Source: Duganella aquatilis (GTDB lineage Bacteria > Pseudomonadota > Gammaproteobacteria > Burkholderiales > Burkholderiaceae_D). Taken from it: DNA of 64,000 nucleotides. Below, one piece after another: positions 31,911 through 40,778 of the stretch. The DNA is taken from the NCBI RefSeq assembly GCF_009674565.1, contig NZ_WKJL01000006.1, forward strand, positions 1 through 64,000. The letters are read 5' to 3'. Numbering within the stretch: position 1 is the stretch's first letter; the number at the start of each line of letters is the position of its first letter. The translations under genes were made by a program, and so were the position numbers. The notes under the pieces are model-generated. The model made no database searches. It saw only the letters and a list, made by a program, of their open reading frames with translations, and was not told where the DNA came from.

Positions 31911-33933
31911 CCTGTGTCCAGTTGAAGCGCACGCCGTCCTTGCCGTCCGGCGCCGGGCCGGGGCTGTCGGCCTTGACGGCGCCGTTTTGCGGATCGATGC
32001 GCAGGAAGCGGTTGGTCGCCAGTGACATCAGCAGCAGTTCGCCGGTTGGCGTCTCCATCCACTGGAAGCTTTGGGCGACGCCGGGCCGCACCTGCTGGAA
32101 CGAGACGCTGCCGTCCGGCGCCACCGTCACGTAGCTCGGGCCGGCCTGCAGGGCGATGCGGCCGTAGCCCATATCGAGTACCGTGGTCGGCGTCTGCAGG
32201 CCGGCGCTGGCGCCGAGGCGGATCTGCTGGCCGTAAGGGATGGGCCGCATCAGGCCGCGCGGATTGGGCTGGACGATGTCGATGCTGGCGAAATCCGCCA
32301 TGCCGCCATTCTGGTTGCCGGTGTTGTAGGCGAACAGCGCGTAGCGCACGCCCTGAAAGGTGGTCAGCTGGAAGATCATGGTGAATTCATCGCCGATGCC
32401 CTGGAATCGCTGGCCGTCGAGCGAATAGCTGAAGCGCGCTTTCTCGGTCAGGAAATCGCAATCGGCGCGCAGCCACACCTTGCCGGCGTCGATGGCGACG
32501 CGCGTGGCCTGATTGCGCGCCTGATCGAACAGCACCAGCGACAGCTTGCCGCCTTTCTTCTCGACGCCCAGCGTGGCGTAGGGCAGGTTGAGCAGCCCGA
32601 GGCCGGCGACGTCGTTCTCCAGCAGGCGCGAAGCATCGAGCGCCACGGTCGGCGTCGACGCCGGGCCGATGGCGCGCTGGGTCAGCGTGTTGCGCGCCTC
32701 CCAGAACGAGGCGGCCGACAAGGCGTGGAGGCGCAGGAAGCCAGGGCGCTCCGTCAAGGACCACTTGTCGTCCACCGGCGCATGGTTCCACTGCCAGATC
32801 GGCTTCAGCGTGGGTTCGGCAAAATCGTCGCTGCGCACGAACGGCGTCCTGACCTGCTGCGCTTCGGCGACGCGCGGCTTGACCCAGGTGCGTGGATTGC
32901 GTCCCAGGTTGCCGGGCAGGCCGAAATACGGCCAGCCATCCTGCCACGTCACCGGCGCAAGGCTGAGCAGGCGGCCGACCGAGTTATAGTCCATCATCGA
33001 GAGGCCCCACCATTCGCCGGCCTCGGTCAGCACGATGCCGCCCTGGTGCATGGCGGTGGCGTCGGGCGAGGCGGGATTCGGCGGCGTCACCTCGAACGGA
33101 TACTGCCTGTTCTTCAGCCGGTAGCCGCCCACCATGCCGAAGCCTTCGTCCTTGCTGATCGCCTGGTTGACTTCATACGGCCCGAAAATGGCACTGGCGC
33201 GCGCCGCCGGCATGCGGAAGCCGCCTGCATAATTCGCGCTCAGGATGTAGTAACGGCCGCCGATCTTGTACAGGTGCGCACCTTCGCCCATGCCGTCGGT
33301 TTTCGAGAACAGCACATGTTCGGTGTCCGGCACGATGTCCAGCAGGTCGTCGGTGAGCTGGGCGATGTGCAGGTCCTGATGGCCCCACACCGCGTAAGCC
33401 TTGCCGTCGTCATCGAACAGCACCGACAGGTCGTGCAGGCTGCGCTTCATTTCCCAATGCGTCCAGGGGCCGCGCGGATTGATGGCGGAGTAGATCTGCG
33501 TGCTGCGTCCATTCACATTGCTGAAGATGTAGAACACGCCGTTGCGGAAGCGCAAGCTAGGCGCCCAGATGCCCTGGCCGTAGATATTCTTGCCGTCCTC
33601 CAGCCGGTAGGCCGGGCCGAAATCCAGTCGCTCGGCGGCGTAGCCGAGGAACTCCCAGTTGATCAGATCCTTGGAGCGCAGCATCGGCAGGCCGGGCATC
33701 GCGTGCATGGTGGTGCCGGTGAGGTAGAACCAGTCGTTCACCCGGATGATGTCGGGATCGGAGAATTCGTCGTAGAACAGGGGATTGGTGAAGGTGCCGT
33801 TGCCGTTGTCCGGCGTCCAGGTCCGGCGCGACAGCTCGGTGCGTGACTCCGGTTGCGCGCCGGCCGGCGGTGTCGGCGCGGCCAGGATGGTCAGCATGGT
33901 CAGCGTCGCTGCGGAAAACACGGCATTCTTCAT
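31903..33933 (-). CDS. GH43-family glycoside hydrolase with C-terminal beta domains
   Basis: A 676-residue exported hydrolase; the signal peptide ends near PPAGAQP (about residue 27). The GH43 propeller shows the base in DEFSDPDIIRV, a second Asp in LHDLSVLFDDDGKAYAVWG, and the acid Glu in GMGEGAHLYKI. After about residue 370 comes a beta-sandwich (FVRSDDFAEPTLKPIWQWNHAPVDDKWSL, GH43_C2-like), then a C-terminal domain rich in short beta repeats that may bind carbohydrate. It is preceded on the same strand by the GH2 galactosidase, 15 bp away, so the two form an operon for hemicellulose or pectin side chains. Confidence 0.92.
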   Translation of the reverse strand: MKNAVFSAATLTMLTILAAPTPPAGAQPESRTELSRRTWTPDNGNGTFTNPLFYDEFSDPDIIRVNDWFYLTGTTMHAMPGLPMLRSKDLINWEFLGYAAERLDFGPAYRLEDGKNIYGQGIWAPSLRFRNGVFYIFSNVNGRSTQIYSAINPRGPWTHWEMKRSLHDLSVLFDDDGKAYAVWGHQDLHIAQLTDDLLDIVPDTEHVLFSKTDGMGEGAHLYKIGGRYYILSANYAGGFRMPAARASAIFGPYEVNQAISKDEGFGMVGGYRLKNRQYPFEVTPPNPASPDATAMHQGGIVLTEAGEWWGLSMMDYNSVGRLLSLAPVTWQDGWPYFGLPGNLGRNPRTWVKPRVAEAQQVRTPFVRSDDFAEPTLKPIWQWNHAPVDDKWSLTERPGFLRLHALSAASFWEARNTLTQRAIGPASTPTVALDASRLLENDVAGLGLLNLPYATLGVEKKGGKLSLVLFDQARNQATRVAIDAGKVWLRADCDFLTEKARFSYSLDGQRFQGIGDEFTMIFQLTTFQGVRYALFAYNTGNQNGGMADFASIDIVQPNPRGLMRPIPYGQQIRLGASAGLQTPTTVLDMGYGRIALQAGPSYVTVAPDGSVSFQQVRPGVAQSFQWMETPTGELLLMSLATNRFLRIDPQNGAVKADSPGPAPDGKDGVRFNWTQVK

Positions 33934-33948
33934 CGATTCCCCTGTTTT

Positions 33949-36618
33949 TTATTTGCTGCGCAATTGTACCTCCGTGCCGCGCAGACCCTCCGCACTGGCG
34001 CGCACCGTGATGGCGCCGCGTTGCCCCGGCCTGGCGCGGACGATGGCCAGCACCAGGCCATTGAACGCCGCGCGCTCCGGGGATTGGAAGGATTCGAGAT
34101 TGGTCGGATCGCCGTTGTCGGTCGCCACCAGCTCGCCCGGACCTTCGACCGTGAAGCGGATGCGCTGGTCGGCGCGCGGCGCGGTGGTGCCGCCGGCGTC
34201 GGTCACGCGCACGGTGATGAAGGACAGATCCTGGCCGTCGGCGGCGATGGTGCTGCGGTCAGCCTTCGCTTCCAGCATGGCCGCGGCCTGCGCGGTCTTT
34301 ACCGAGGAGCGCGCCCATTCCTTGCCATCCTTGTAGGCGACGACGCTGATTTCGCCCGGCTCGTAGACCACGTAGTCCCAGCGCAGCCTGTACTCGTAGG
34401 GCGCCTTCTTGCGGCGGCCCTGCGATTTGCCGTTGACGAACAGCTCGGCTTCGTCGCCCGAGGTGAACAGGTGCACCGGCGTGACTTCGCCGACGCGCTC
34501 CGGCCAGGTCCAATGCGGCAGCAGGTGCGCGATCGGCAGGTCCGGACGCCAGCGCGACTGGTACAGGTAGTAGCGGTCTTTCGGGAAGCCGGCCAGGTCG
34601 ACGATGCCGGAGTAGGAACTGCGCGCGCCGTAGTAGGGCGTCGGCTCGCCGAGGTAGTCGAAGCCGGTCCATACAAATTCACCGGCCACGTAAGGATTCT
34701 GGTCCTGCGCCGCCCATGAACGGTCGGCCGAACTGCCGAAATCGGCGGCGAACAATTCATAGGCGCTCACTTGCTGGCGTTTCGGATCGCCGCCCGCGCC
34801 AGGCCGCACCGGCGCGCTGATCACGCCCGGCACCGGGAACTGGTACTCGCCACGGCTGCTCAGCGCCGATGCGCTCTCGGTGGAGAGGATCATCTTGTCC
34901 GGGAACTTCTGGTGGAAGTTGGGGAACTGGCCGGGCAGGCTGCGGATGCCTGCGCCTTGGTAATTCAGGCTGATGACATCGACCGTGCCAGGCAAGGGCA
35001 TGTCGGACTTGGCGTAGTTCATGGCGCCGGTGGCCGGCCGCGTGGGATCTTCTTCGTGGGCGATGCTCACCAGCTTGCGGCCGATGGCCGCGCCGGCGTC
35101 GCCGGTGTACTGCTCGCCGACCTCGTTCCCCACGCTCCACATGATGATCGACGGGTGGTTGCGGTCGCGCCGCAGCATGGCGCGCAAGTCCTGTTCGTGC
35201 CAGTCGGGGAAGATCAGGTGGAAGTCCAGCGGCGTCTTCTTGCGCTCCCACGAATCGAACACCTCGTCCATCACCAGGATGCCCATGCGGTCGGTCAGCT
35301 CCAGCAGCTCCGGCGAGGGCGGATTGTGGCTCATGCGTACGGCGTTGGCGCCCATCTCCTGCAGGATCTGCAGCTGACGTTCGGCGGCGCGCACGTTGAA
35401 GGCCGCGCCCAGCGCGCCCAGGTCGTGGTGGTTGTTGACGCCATTGATCATGATCTTTTCGCCATTGACGAACAGGCCTTCGTTCGCATCGAAGCGCAGC
35501 GAGCGGATGCCGAAGGGCGTCTCCTGGCTGTCCACCACCTTGCCGTTGCGGCTGACGGTGGTGACGGCGAGGTAGCGGTTCGGCCGCTGTTGCGGCAGCG
35601 GTCCCCACAGGCGCGGTTGTGCGACGCGCGCGGATGCGTTGACAGTGGCGCTGCCGCGCGCATTCACGCTCACGCGTTGCGCCGGCAGCGTGGCGACTGC
35701 GGCGCCGGTGCGCTTGCCGTTGTCGTCCAATGCGTACAGCTGCGTGCTGACGTCCAGCGCGGCCGCGTCCTTGCCGTCGTTGTCGACGGTGACCGCCAGT
35801 TCCACCTGCGCCGCCTCGCGCGACACCTGCGGCGTGCGCACCACCGTGCCCCAATGCGCCACGTGTACAGGATCGGCGACCGTCAGCCACACATTGCGGT
35901 ACAGGCCAGCGCCCGGATACCAGCGCGCCGATTCGGCCGGATTATCCAGCCGGATCGCCAACTGGTTCACGCCGCCCGGCGTGGCGTATGGCGTCAGGTC
36001 GAGGCGGAAGGAGTTGTAGCCGTAAGGCCATCCGCCTACCAGCCGGCCGTTGAGCCACACGCTGGCGTGCGACATGGCGCCGTCGATATCGAGGAAGATG
36101 GACTTGCCCTTGTCGCGCGCCGGAATGTCCAGCTTCTTGCGATACCAGGCCGGCCCCCAGGTTTGCAGCCGGCCCATGCCGCCGTATGGGCCGGTGGCGA
36201 GGAACGGTCCCTCGATGGCCCAGTCGTGCGGCAGCGTCACGGCGCGCCAGTCGTGTTCGTCGAAGTCGGCGCGCAGCAACGGCGGGGAGACGGCGGGATC
36301 GGCGGCAGGGCGTTGCGCGCGCCGGGCCGGATCCGCCACCAAGGCGTTACCGCTCGGGAGTATCCATGGTTTGAGCAGTCCCTCCGCCGAGCGCTGGACT
36401 TTTTCCGCCTCGTCGGGACGGGCATCGGCCACCTTGCCGTCGGCGCTTTGCTTGATCTCGGGCCGCACATCGTATTGCAACTGGGCCGCGTAGCCCTGCG
36501 GATCGCCGCGCTGGAAACGCCAGCCGTCGTTGATTGACTGGCGTTCGGCGGCAAGCGCGAAGAGCGGCAGCAGGGCGGCGAGGGTCAAACCGGCGCTGCG
36601 GTAACGATGCGTATTCAA
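33949..36618 (-). CDS. GH2-family beta-galactosidase-like glycosidase
   Basis: An 889-residue exported enzyme. The start is a TTG at 36618 with GGAGACACC in front, giving a signal peptide MNTHRYRSAGLTLAALLPLFALAAE; an ATG 75 bp upstream would lie in the operator region. The sugar-binding domain (YGGMGRLQTWGPAWYRKKL), Ig-like domain and TIM barrel follow. The acid/base Glu is in MWSVGNEVGEQY and the nucleophile Glu in ILSTESAS. C-terminal domains (RWDYVVYEPGEISVVAYKDGKE, DUF4982/Ig-like) complete the family form. The divergent LacI regulator and two operators indicate sugar-controlled expression. Confidence 0.93.
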   Translation of the reverse strand: MNTHRYRSAGLTLAALLPLFALAAERQSINDGWRFQRGDPQGYAAQLQYDVRPEIKQSADGKVADARPDEAEKVQRSAEGLLKPWILPSGNALVADPARRAQRPAADPAVSPPLLRADFDEHDWRAVTLPHDWAIEGPFLATGPYGGMGRLQTWGPAWYRKKLDIPARDKGKSIFLDIDGAMSHASVWLNGRLVGGWPYGYNSFRLDLTPYATPGGVNQLAIRLDNPAESARWYPGAGLYRNVWLTVADPVHVAHWGTVVRTPQVSREAAQVELAVTVDNDGKDAAALDVSTQLYALDDNGKRTGAAVATLPAQRVSVNARGSATVNASARVAQPRLWGPLPQQRPNRYLAVTTVSRNGKVVDSQETPFGIRSLRFDANEGLFVNGEKIMINGVNNHHDLGALGAAFNVRAAERQLQILQEMGANAVRMSHNPPSPELLELTDRMGILVMDEVFDSWERKKTPLDFHLIFPDWHEQDLRAMLRRDRNHPSIIMWSVGNEVGEQYTGDAGAAIGRKLVSIAHEEDPTRPATGAMNYAKSDMPLPGTVDVISLNYQGAGIRSLPGQFPNFHQKFPDKMILSTESASALSSRGEYQFPVPGVISAPVRPGAGGDPKRQQVSAYELFAADFGSSADRSWAAQDQNPYVAGEFVWTGFDYLGEPTPYYGARSSYSGIVDLAGFPKDRYYLYQSRWRPDLPIAHLLPHWTWPERVGEVTPVHLFTSGDEAELFVNGKSQGRRKKAPYEYRLRWDYVVYEPGEISVVAYKDGKEWARSSVKTAQAAAMLEAKADRSTIAADGQDLSFITVRVTDAGGTTAPRADQRIRFTVEGPGELVATDNGDPTNLESFQSPERAAFNGLVLAIVRARPGQRGAITVRASAEGLRGTEVQLRSK

Positions 36619-36643
36619 GGTGTCTCCTTCGTTTTTATGGCTT

Positions 36644-36717
36644 ATGATTGCGCAATCATTTTGAAGTGTAGGTAGTTGTGAGCGGGATGTCAATTGGATA
36701 GAATGATTACGCTATCA
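36644..36717. promoter_or_regulatory. two LacI-type operators between GH2 and its regulator
   Basis: ATGATTGCGCAATCAT (36644-36659) is a perfect 16-bp palindrome with a central CG-type core. TGATTACGCTATCA (36704-36717) is a near-palindromic second copy sharing TGATT...ATCA. One is next to the GH2 start, the other 18 bp before the LacI-family ATG. Their centres are about 59 bp apart. Binding by the adjacent regulator is inferred. Confidence 0.72.
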
Positions 36718-36734
36718 ACATTACGAAAGAAACG

Positions 36735-37739
36735 ATGCCTGCCACCCCCGTCACATTGATCGATGTCGCCAAGGCGGCGGGCGTCTCACCGATCACGGTA
36801 TCGCGCGCATTGAACGAGCCGCACCTGGTAAAGCCGGCGACCCTGGCCAAGGTGCAGGAAGCCGTCAAGCGCACCGGCTATGTGAAGAACATGCTGGCCG
36901 GCGGCCTGGCTTCCAGCCGCAGCAAGCTGGTGGCGCTGGTGCTGCCGACCATTTCAACGCAAACGTTCGCCGACATGGTGCAGGGTGCAACCGACCGGCT
37001 GACGGCGGCCGGTTACCAGCTGTTGCTGGGTATCGTCGGCTACGAAACCTGGCGCGAAGAGATCCTGGTCGAGACGATTCTGAGCCGCCGTCCGGACGGC
37101 GTGATCCTGACCGGCGCGCTGCACACCGACAGCACGCGCCAGCGCCTGCAGCAAATCGGCACGCCGGTGGTGGAGGCGTGGGATCTGACGCCGCATCCGA
37201 TCGACATGGCGATCGGCTTTTCGCACGAAGAAGTGGGCCATACCTGCGCCCAGCATCTGCTGAAGCAGGGCTATCGCCGCTTCGCCATGCTGACCGCGAA
37301 CGACCCGCGCGCGGGCCAGCGTACGCAAGGCTTCCAGGTGGCGCTGGCCAAGCACGGCGTGAGCGTGATCGCGTCGCATCTGGTGCAGGCGCCGGGCGCC
37401 TTGCCGCAAGGCCGCCTGGGCGCGGTCAAGCTGCTGGACGAGCATCCCGAACTGGATGCGATTTTCTGCAGCTCGGACACGCTGGCCCACGGTGTGCTGA
37501 TCGAAGCGCAAAGCCGTGGCCTGCGCGTGCCGCAGGATCTGGCGATCATGGGCTTCGGCGACTTGAATTTTTCCGAGTACACCAATCCGCCGCTGTCCAC
37601 CGTCAAAGTGGACGGCGCCCGCATCGGCGCCTTGTCGGCGCAGGCCTTGCTGGACCGGTTATCGGCCGGTGCGACGTCGGCGCCAGCGGAGCGCGTCGTC
37701 AACACCGGCTTCGAACTGATTCAGCGCGGCAGCACCTAA
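36735..37739 (+). CDS. LacI-family transcriptional regulator
   Basis: A 334-residue repressor of the LacI/GntR type. The N-terminal helix-turn-helix and hinge (VTLIDVAKAAGVSPITVSRALNEPHLVKPATLAKVQEAVKRTGYVKNMLAGGLAS) span residues 6-60. A periplasmic-binding-like effector domain follows (DGVILTGALHT, CSSDTLAHGVLIEAQSRG, MGFGDLNFSEYTNPPLSTVKVDG). It is divergent from the GH2 gene with two palindromic operators between them, so a galactoside or a breakdown product is the likely inducer. Its last four bases overlap the end of the convergent photolyase gene. Confidence 0.94.
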   Translation: MPATPVTLIDVAKAAGVSPITVSRALNEPHLVKPATLAKVQEAVKRTGYVKNMLAGGLASSRSKLVALVLPTISTQTFADMVQGATDRLTAAGYQLLLGIVGYETWREEILVETILSRRPDGVILTGALHTDSTRQRLQQIGTPVVEAWDLTPHPIDMAIGFSHEEVGHTCAQHLLKQGYRRFAMLTANDPRAGQRTQGFQVALAKHGVSVIASHLVQAPGALPQGRLGAVKLLDEHPELDAIFCSSDTLAHGVLIEAQSRGLRVPQDLAIMGFGDLNFSEYTNPPLSTVKVDGARIGALSAQALLDRLSAGATSAPAERVVNTGFELIQRGST

Positions 37740-39262
37740 AGCTCCGCCACCCTGGCGCGCAGGTCGGCCGCGCGTTCGCGCAGCGCGGCCAGCGCGCCGT
37801 CATCCATGCGGCGCAGCTGCTGGTAGACCATGCCGAGGCGCTGGTTGCCCGCCAGCTTTTCCCGATTGCGGTCGAAAAAATCCCAGTACAAGGCGTTGTA
37901 CGGACAGGCGCGCTCGCCGAGCCGCGCTTTTTTATCATAGTGACAGCCCTTGCAGTAATCGCTCATGCGGTCGATGTAGGCGGCGCTGGAGACGTAAGGC
38001 TTGGTGGCGAGCAGGCCGCCGTCCGCGAACTGGCTCATGCCCAGCGTGTTGGGCAGCTCCACCCATTCGAAGGCGTCGATGTAAATCCCCAGATACCAGC
38101 GGTGCAGTTCTTCCGGCGACAGCCCGGCCAGCAAGGCGAAGTTCCCGATCACCATCAGGCGGTTGATGTGGTGCGAATGCGCGTGCTCCAGCGACTGGCC
38201 GATGGCCGCAGCCACGCAGCGCATGCGCGTCTTGCCGTCCCAGAACCACCACGGCAGCGGCGTGTCGTGGCCGAAGGCGTTCAGCTTGTCGTAGCCCGGC
38301 ATGCGGCGCCAGTAGACGCCGCGCACATACTCGCGCCAGCCCAGAATCTGGCGGATGTAGCCTTCGGCCGACGCCACCGGCACGGCGCCGTCGCGCCACG
38401 CGGCTTGCACGCGGTCGATCACGGTGCGTGGCGACAGCAGCTTGACGTTCATCGCGAACGACAGCAGCGAGTGGAACAGCCGCCAGGCCTTGACGCTCAT
38501 CGCATCCTGGAAGCGGCCGAAGTGGGGCAACGCCAGTTCAACGAAGCGTTCCAGCTGTGCCAGCGCTTCTTCGTGATTCAGCGGCCAGGCGAAGTTGCCG
38601 GCATTCGGCTCGCCAAAGCTCTTTGCGCCGGAGGCCTGGATGGTCTGCCACAGCGCGCTGTGGTCGTGACGCCCGCGCAGGTCGGCCGGTTCCCACGGTA
38701 TGCCTTGCCAGGCCTCGCGGTTGTCGTGATCGAAGTTCCACTGTCCGCCGGCCGGCTTGCCGGTGTCCGATACCAGCACGCCATGCTTGCTGCGCATGCG
38801 GCGGTAGAAGTGCTCCATCAGCCAGTGGTCGCGGCCTTCGAAGATGCGGGCCGCTTCGTCGCGCGCGGTGTAGAAATGCTCGGTGTCGTCCATCGCGGCG
38901 GTGATCGGCAGGGCGGCGGCGTAATCGGCCAGTTGACGGTCCAGCCGCCATTCGTCCGGCGCCTGCCAGCGGAATTCCGTGGCGGCGTGGTGCGCCAGCA
39001 GGTAGTCCAGGTTGGCGGGCACGGACTGGCGGTTGTCGGCATCGTCGATGGCGAGGTAGTGCACACGGTGGCCTTCGGCGCGCAGGCGGCGGGCGAAGTC
39101 GCGCATGGCGGCGAAGATGGCGATGATCTTCTGCGCGTGGTGCAGCACGTAGTCGGTTTCCTGCCGCACTTCCATCATGACGAACAGTTCGTCGGCGTTC
39201 GGGCGGGCAAACCAGCTGTGTTCATGATTCAGCTGGTCGCCCAGTATCAGTTTAAGTCTCAT
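37736..39262 (-). CDS. FeS bacterial cryptochrome/photolyase (PhrB-like)
   Basis: A 508-residue protein of the deoxyribodipyrimidine photolyase-related group, known from Agrobacterium PhrB as an FeS-containing (6-4) photolyase. It starts MRLKLILGDQLNHEHSWF; the start at 39262 is preferred over one five codons earlier because it matches the family. The C-terminal half has GWREYVRGVYWRRMP, and a Cys cluster (YCKGCHYDKKARLGERACPYNALYWDFF near 436-463) that would contribute to the 4Fe-4S site. It lies 11 bp after the MerR-type gene on the same strand, so both are one operon. Confidence 0.93.
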   Translation of the reverse strand: MRLKLILGDQLNHEHSWFARPNADELFVMMEVRQETDYVLHHAQKIIAIFAAMRDFARRLRAEGHRVHYLAIDDADNRQSVPANLDYLLAHHAATEFRWQAPDEWRLDRQLADYAAALPITAAMDDTEHFYTARDEAARIFEGRDHWLMEHFYRRMRSKHGVLVSDTGKPAGGQWNFDHDNREAWQGIPWEPADLRGRHDHSALWQTIQASGAKSFGEPNAGNFAWPLNHEEALAQLERFVELALPHFGRFQDAMSVKAWRLFHSLLSFAMNVKLLSPRTVIDRVQAAWRDGAVPVASAEGYIRQILGWREYVRGVYWRRMPGYDKLNAFGHDTPLPWWFWDGKTRMRCVAAAIGQSLEHAHSHHINRLMVIGNFALLAGLSPEELHRWYLGIYIDAFEWVELPNTLGMSQFADGGLLATKPYVSSAAYIDRMSDYCKGCHYDKKARLGERACPYNALYWDFFDRNREKLAGNQRLGMVYQQLRRMDDGALAALRERAADLRARVAEL

Positions 39263-39273
39263 TGCTTCCCAGG

Positions 39274-40203
39274 TCATCTGGCCGGCATGGGCAATCCCTC
39301 CGCGTAGGCCAGTCGTTCAAGTGCATCTTCCATCAGAATGCGGGCGTGGCCTGCGCTGCGGGCCAGGTCTTCGTGCATGGCGGCGTCGGTCGCGTTGCGG
39401 TTGGCGCATTGGGCGCTGTAGCGCTCAAAGCTCGACAGCATCATCAGGATGTCCGCCAGATGGCGCGGGCATTCGCAGTTGATGCTGGTCGAGGCGGCGG
39501 CCAGCGTCGCCAGTTCTTCGTCGCTCAGGCGGCGCGGCGTTGCGGGCTTGGACGGCGGCGCTGGCGGCAGCGCGGCGCCGGTCAGCGCGGTATTGCACAG
39601 CACCGCTACTTCCGCAGCATCCGACGGCGCACGCGCCACCAGGCAGCCGTGCTCGCGCAGGCGCCGCACGGTGGCGCTGTCGCAAAAGCGGTACAGCACC
39701 ACTGCCGCCTTGGCCGTCACCGTGCGCCGCAGGGCCTGTATCCGCGGCAGGGCGTCGGCGGTCATCTCGGGCGCTTCGATCAGCAGCACGTCGGCGTGGA
39801 CGCCGTTGAGCGCCGTGGCCGCGTCGCTCAGTTGCGGGCTGACGCGCATGATGTCGAGCAGCGGCGCGGTGCGCGCGGCGCTCAGCCGTTGCGCCAGCGC
39901 CGAACCGACCACCGCCAGCTTCAGCGGCTGCATGCCTGCGGATGGCAGTACACCGGCCAGCGCCGCCAGTTCCTCGATGTCCATGGTCGCAACTGTGCCG
40001 ATGGCGTGCCCCTGGTCGACCACGCGCTTCAGCAATCCCAGTCGATGCACCTGTTCGGCCGAATACAGCCGTTGGCCTTGCGGCGAGCGGCCGGTATCGG
40101 ACACGCCGTAACGCCGTTCCCACACGCGCAGCGTTTCCACCGGCAGTCCTGCAAGGCGCGCGGCGACACCGCTGCGATACCCCTTGGCGAGCTTCTGATC
40201 CAT
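39274..40203 (-). CDS. MerR-family regulator upstream of the photolyase
   Basis: A 309-residue regulator starting at the ATG at 40203 with GGAGG in front. The MerR winged helix reads GYRSGVAARLAGLPVETLRVWERRYGV..GRSPQGQRLYSAEQVHRLGLLKRVVDQGHAIG (about residues 8-70). The middle (LKLAVVGSALAQRL..DVLLIEAPEM) looks like a Rossmann-type domain resembling the cobalamin-binding or receiver fold. The C-terminus has NCECPRHLADILMMLSSFERYSAQCANRN. The B12 motifs of CarH/LitR (ExxxH and DxHxxG) are not present. It probably controls itself, the photolyase and the divergent oxidoreductase through the 11-bp repeats. Confidence 0.85.
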   Translation of the reverse strand: MDQKLAKGYRSGVAARLAGLPVETLRVWERRYGVSDTGRSPQGQRLYSAEQVHRLGLLKRVVDQGHAIGTVATMDIEELAALAGVLPSAGMQPLKLAVVGSALAQRLSAARTAPLLDIMRVSPQLSDAATALNGVHADVLLIEAPEMTADALPRIQALRRTVTAKAAVVLYRFCDSATVRRLREHGCLVARAPSDAAEVAVLCNTALTGAALPPAPPSKPATPRRLSDEELATLAAASTSINCECPRHLADILMMLSSFERYSAQCANRNATDAAMHEDLARSAGHARILMEDALERLAYAEGLPMPAR

Positions 40204-40231
40204 TTTAACGATCCTCCATTCGGGCATGCTA

Positions 40232-40264
40232 GCATGAACCGGTATTGAACCGGACTTGACAGGC
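40232..40264. promoter_or_regulatory. three tandem 11-bp repeats, probable MerR operator
   Basis: GCATGAACCGG, TATTGAACCGG and ACTTGACAGGC follow one another without gaps (40232-40242, 40243-40253, 40254-40264), sharing TTGAAC/TTGACA in phase. Eleven-bp direct repeats are the known operator format of CarH/LitR-type MerR proteins. The third repeat contains TTGACA, a perfect -35 hexamer for plus-strand transcription. The array is 29 bp upstream of the MerR ATG and 33 bp upstream of the divergent gene. Confidence 0.65.
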
Positions 40265-40296
40265 AAAAGCGTCATAGCCGCCGATATACTCCGCAC

Positions 40297-40776
40297 ATGA
40301 CTGTTACCCAACTCAATGTAGCGGTGCTCGGCGCCGGCCCGGCCGGATTGTCTTGCGCCCGCCATCTGCAAAGCGACGTTTGCAGCGTCACTGTATTTGA
40401 TCCGGCGCGCGCGCAGATCGAAAGTCGTGGCGTGTCGATCCGACAAGGCGCCACCGTTTGCGATATCTGGCACGAAGAAGGCTGGCGATTGGCGTCGATG
40501 GAAGAGGGCGCGTACGACGTGGACTACGACGTGCTGGTGCTGGCGCTGCCCGCGCCGCAATCGGCGGCATTGCTGGAGTCCCTGCTGCCGGCAACGGCGC
40601 AGCAGGTGGCGAGCATGGCGCCGGCAAAAGAACAGTGCATCTGGGTGCCGGCCGTGCGCGTGGGCCTGTGCGGCGATTGGCTGTCCGGCGGCGCGGCGGG
40701 CGACGCGTGGCTGAGTGGCCGGGCATTGGCGGGACATTTGCTCGCAACCTTGACAACTTCGCTATCCAATAACTAG
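40297..40776 (+). CDS. shortened NAD/FAD-dependent oxidoreductase-like protein
   Basis: A 159-residue protein with an N-terminal dinucleotide motif (VAVLGAGPAGLSCARHL, about 8-24), a middle strand YDVLVLALPAPQSAALL, and a C-terminal VGLCGDWLSGGAAGDAWLSGRALAGHLL. These are the first, middle and last blocks of renalase-like/COG3380 oxidoreductases, which normally have about 310-330 residues. The segment after the first FAD strand (usually with a GGRMSTR-type motif) and most of the substrate domain are missing. It is divergent from the MerR-photolyase operon, a neighbourhood where full-length relatives occur. Confidence 0.72.
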   Translation: MTVTQLNVAVLGAGPAGLSCARHLQSDVCSVTVFDPARAQIESRGVSIRQGATVCDIWHEEGWRLASMEEGAYDVDYDVLVLALPAPQSAALLESLLPATAQQVASMAPAKEQCIWVPAVRVGLCGDWLSGGAAGDAWLSGRALAGHLLATLTTSLSNN

Positions 40777-40778
40777 AA

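Noticed and set aside
40256..40290. TTGACA and TATACT as a complete promoter for the short FAD-type protein
   Set aside because: The spacer is 23 bp, too long for a simple sigma-70 promoter. The hexamer is better described as part of the 11-bp repeats, though MerR-type promoters can have long spacers.
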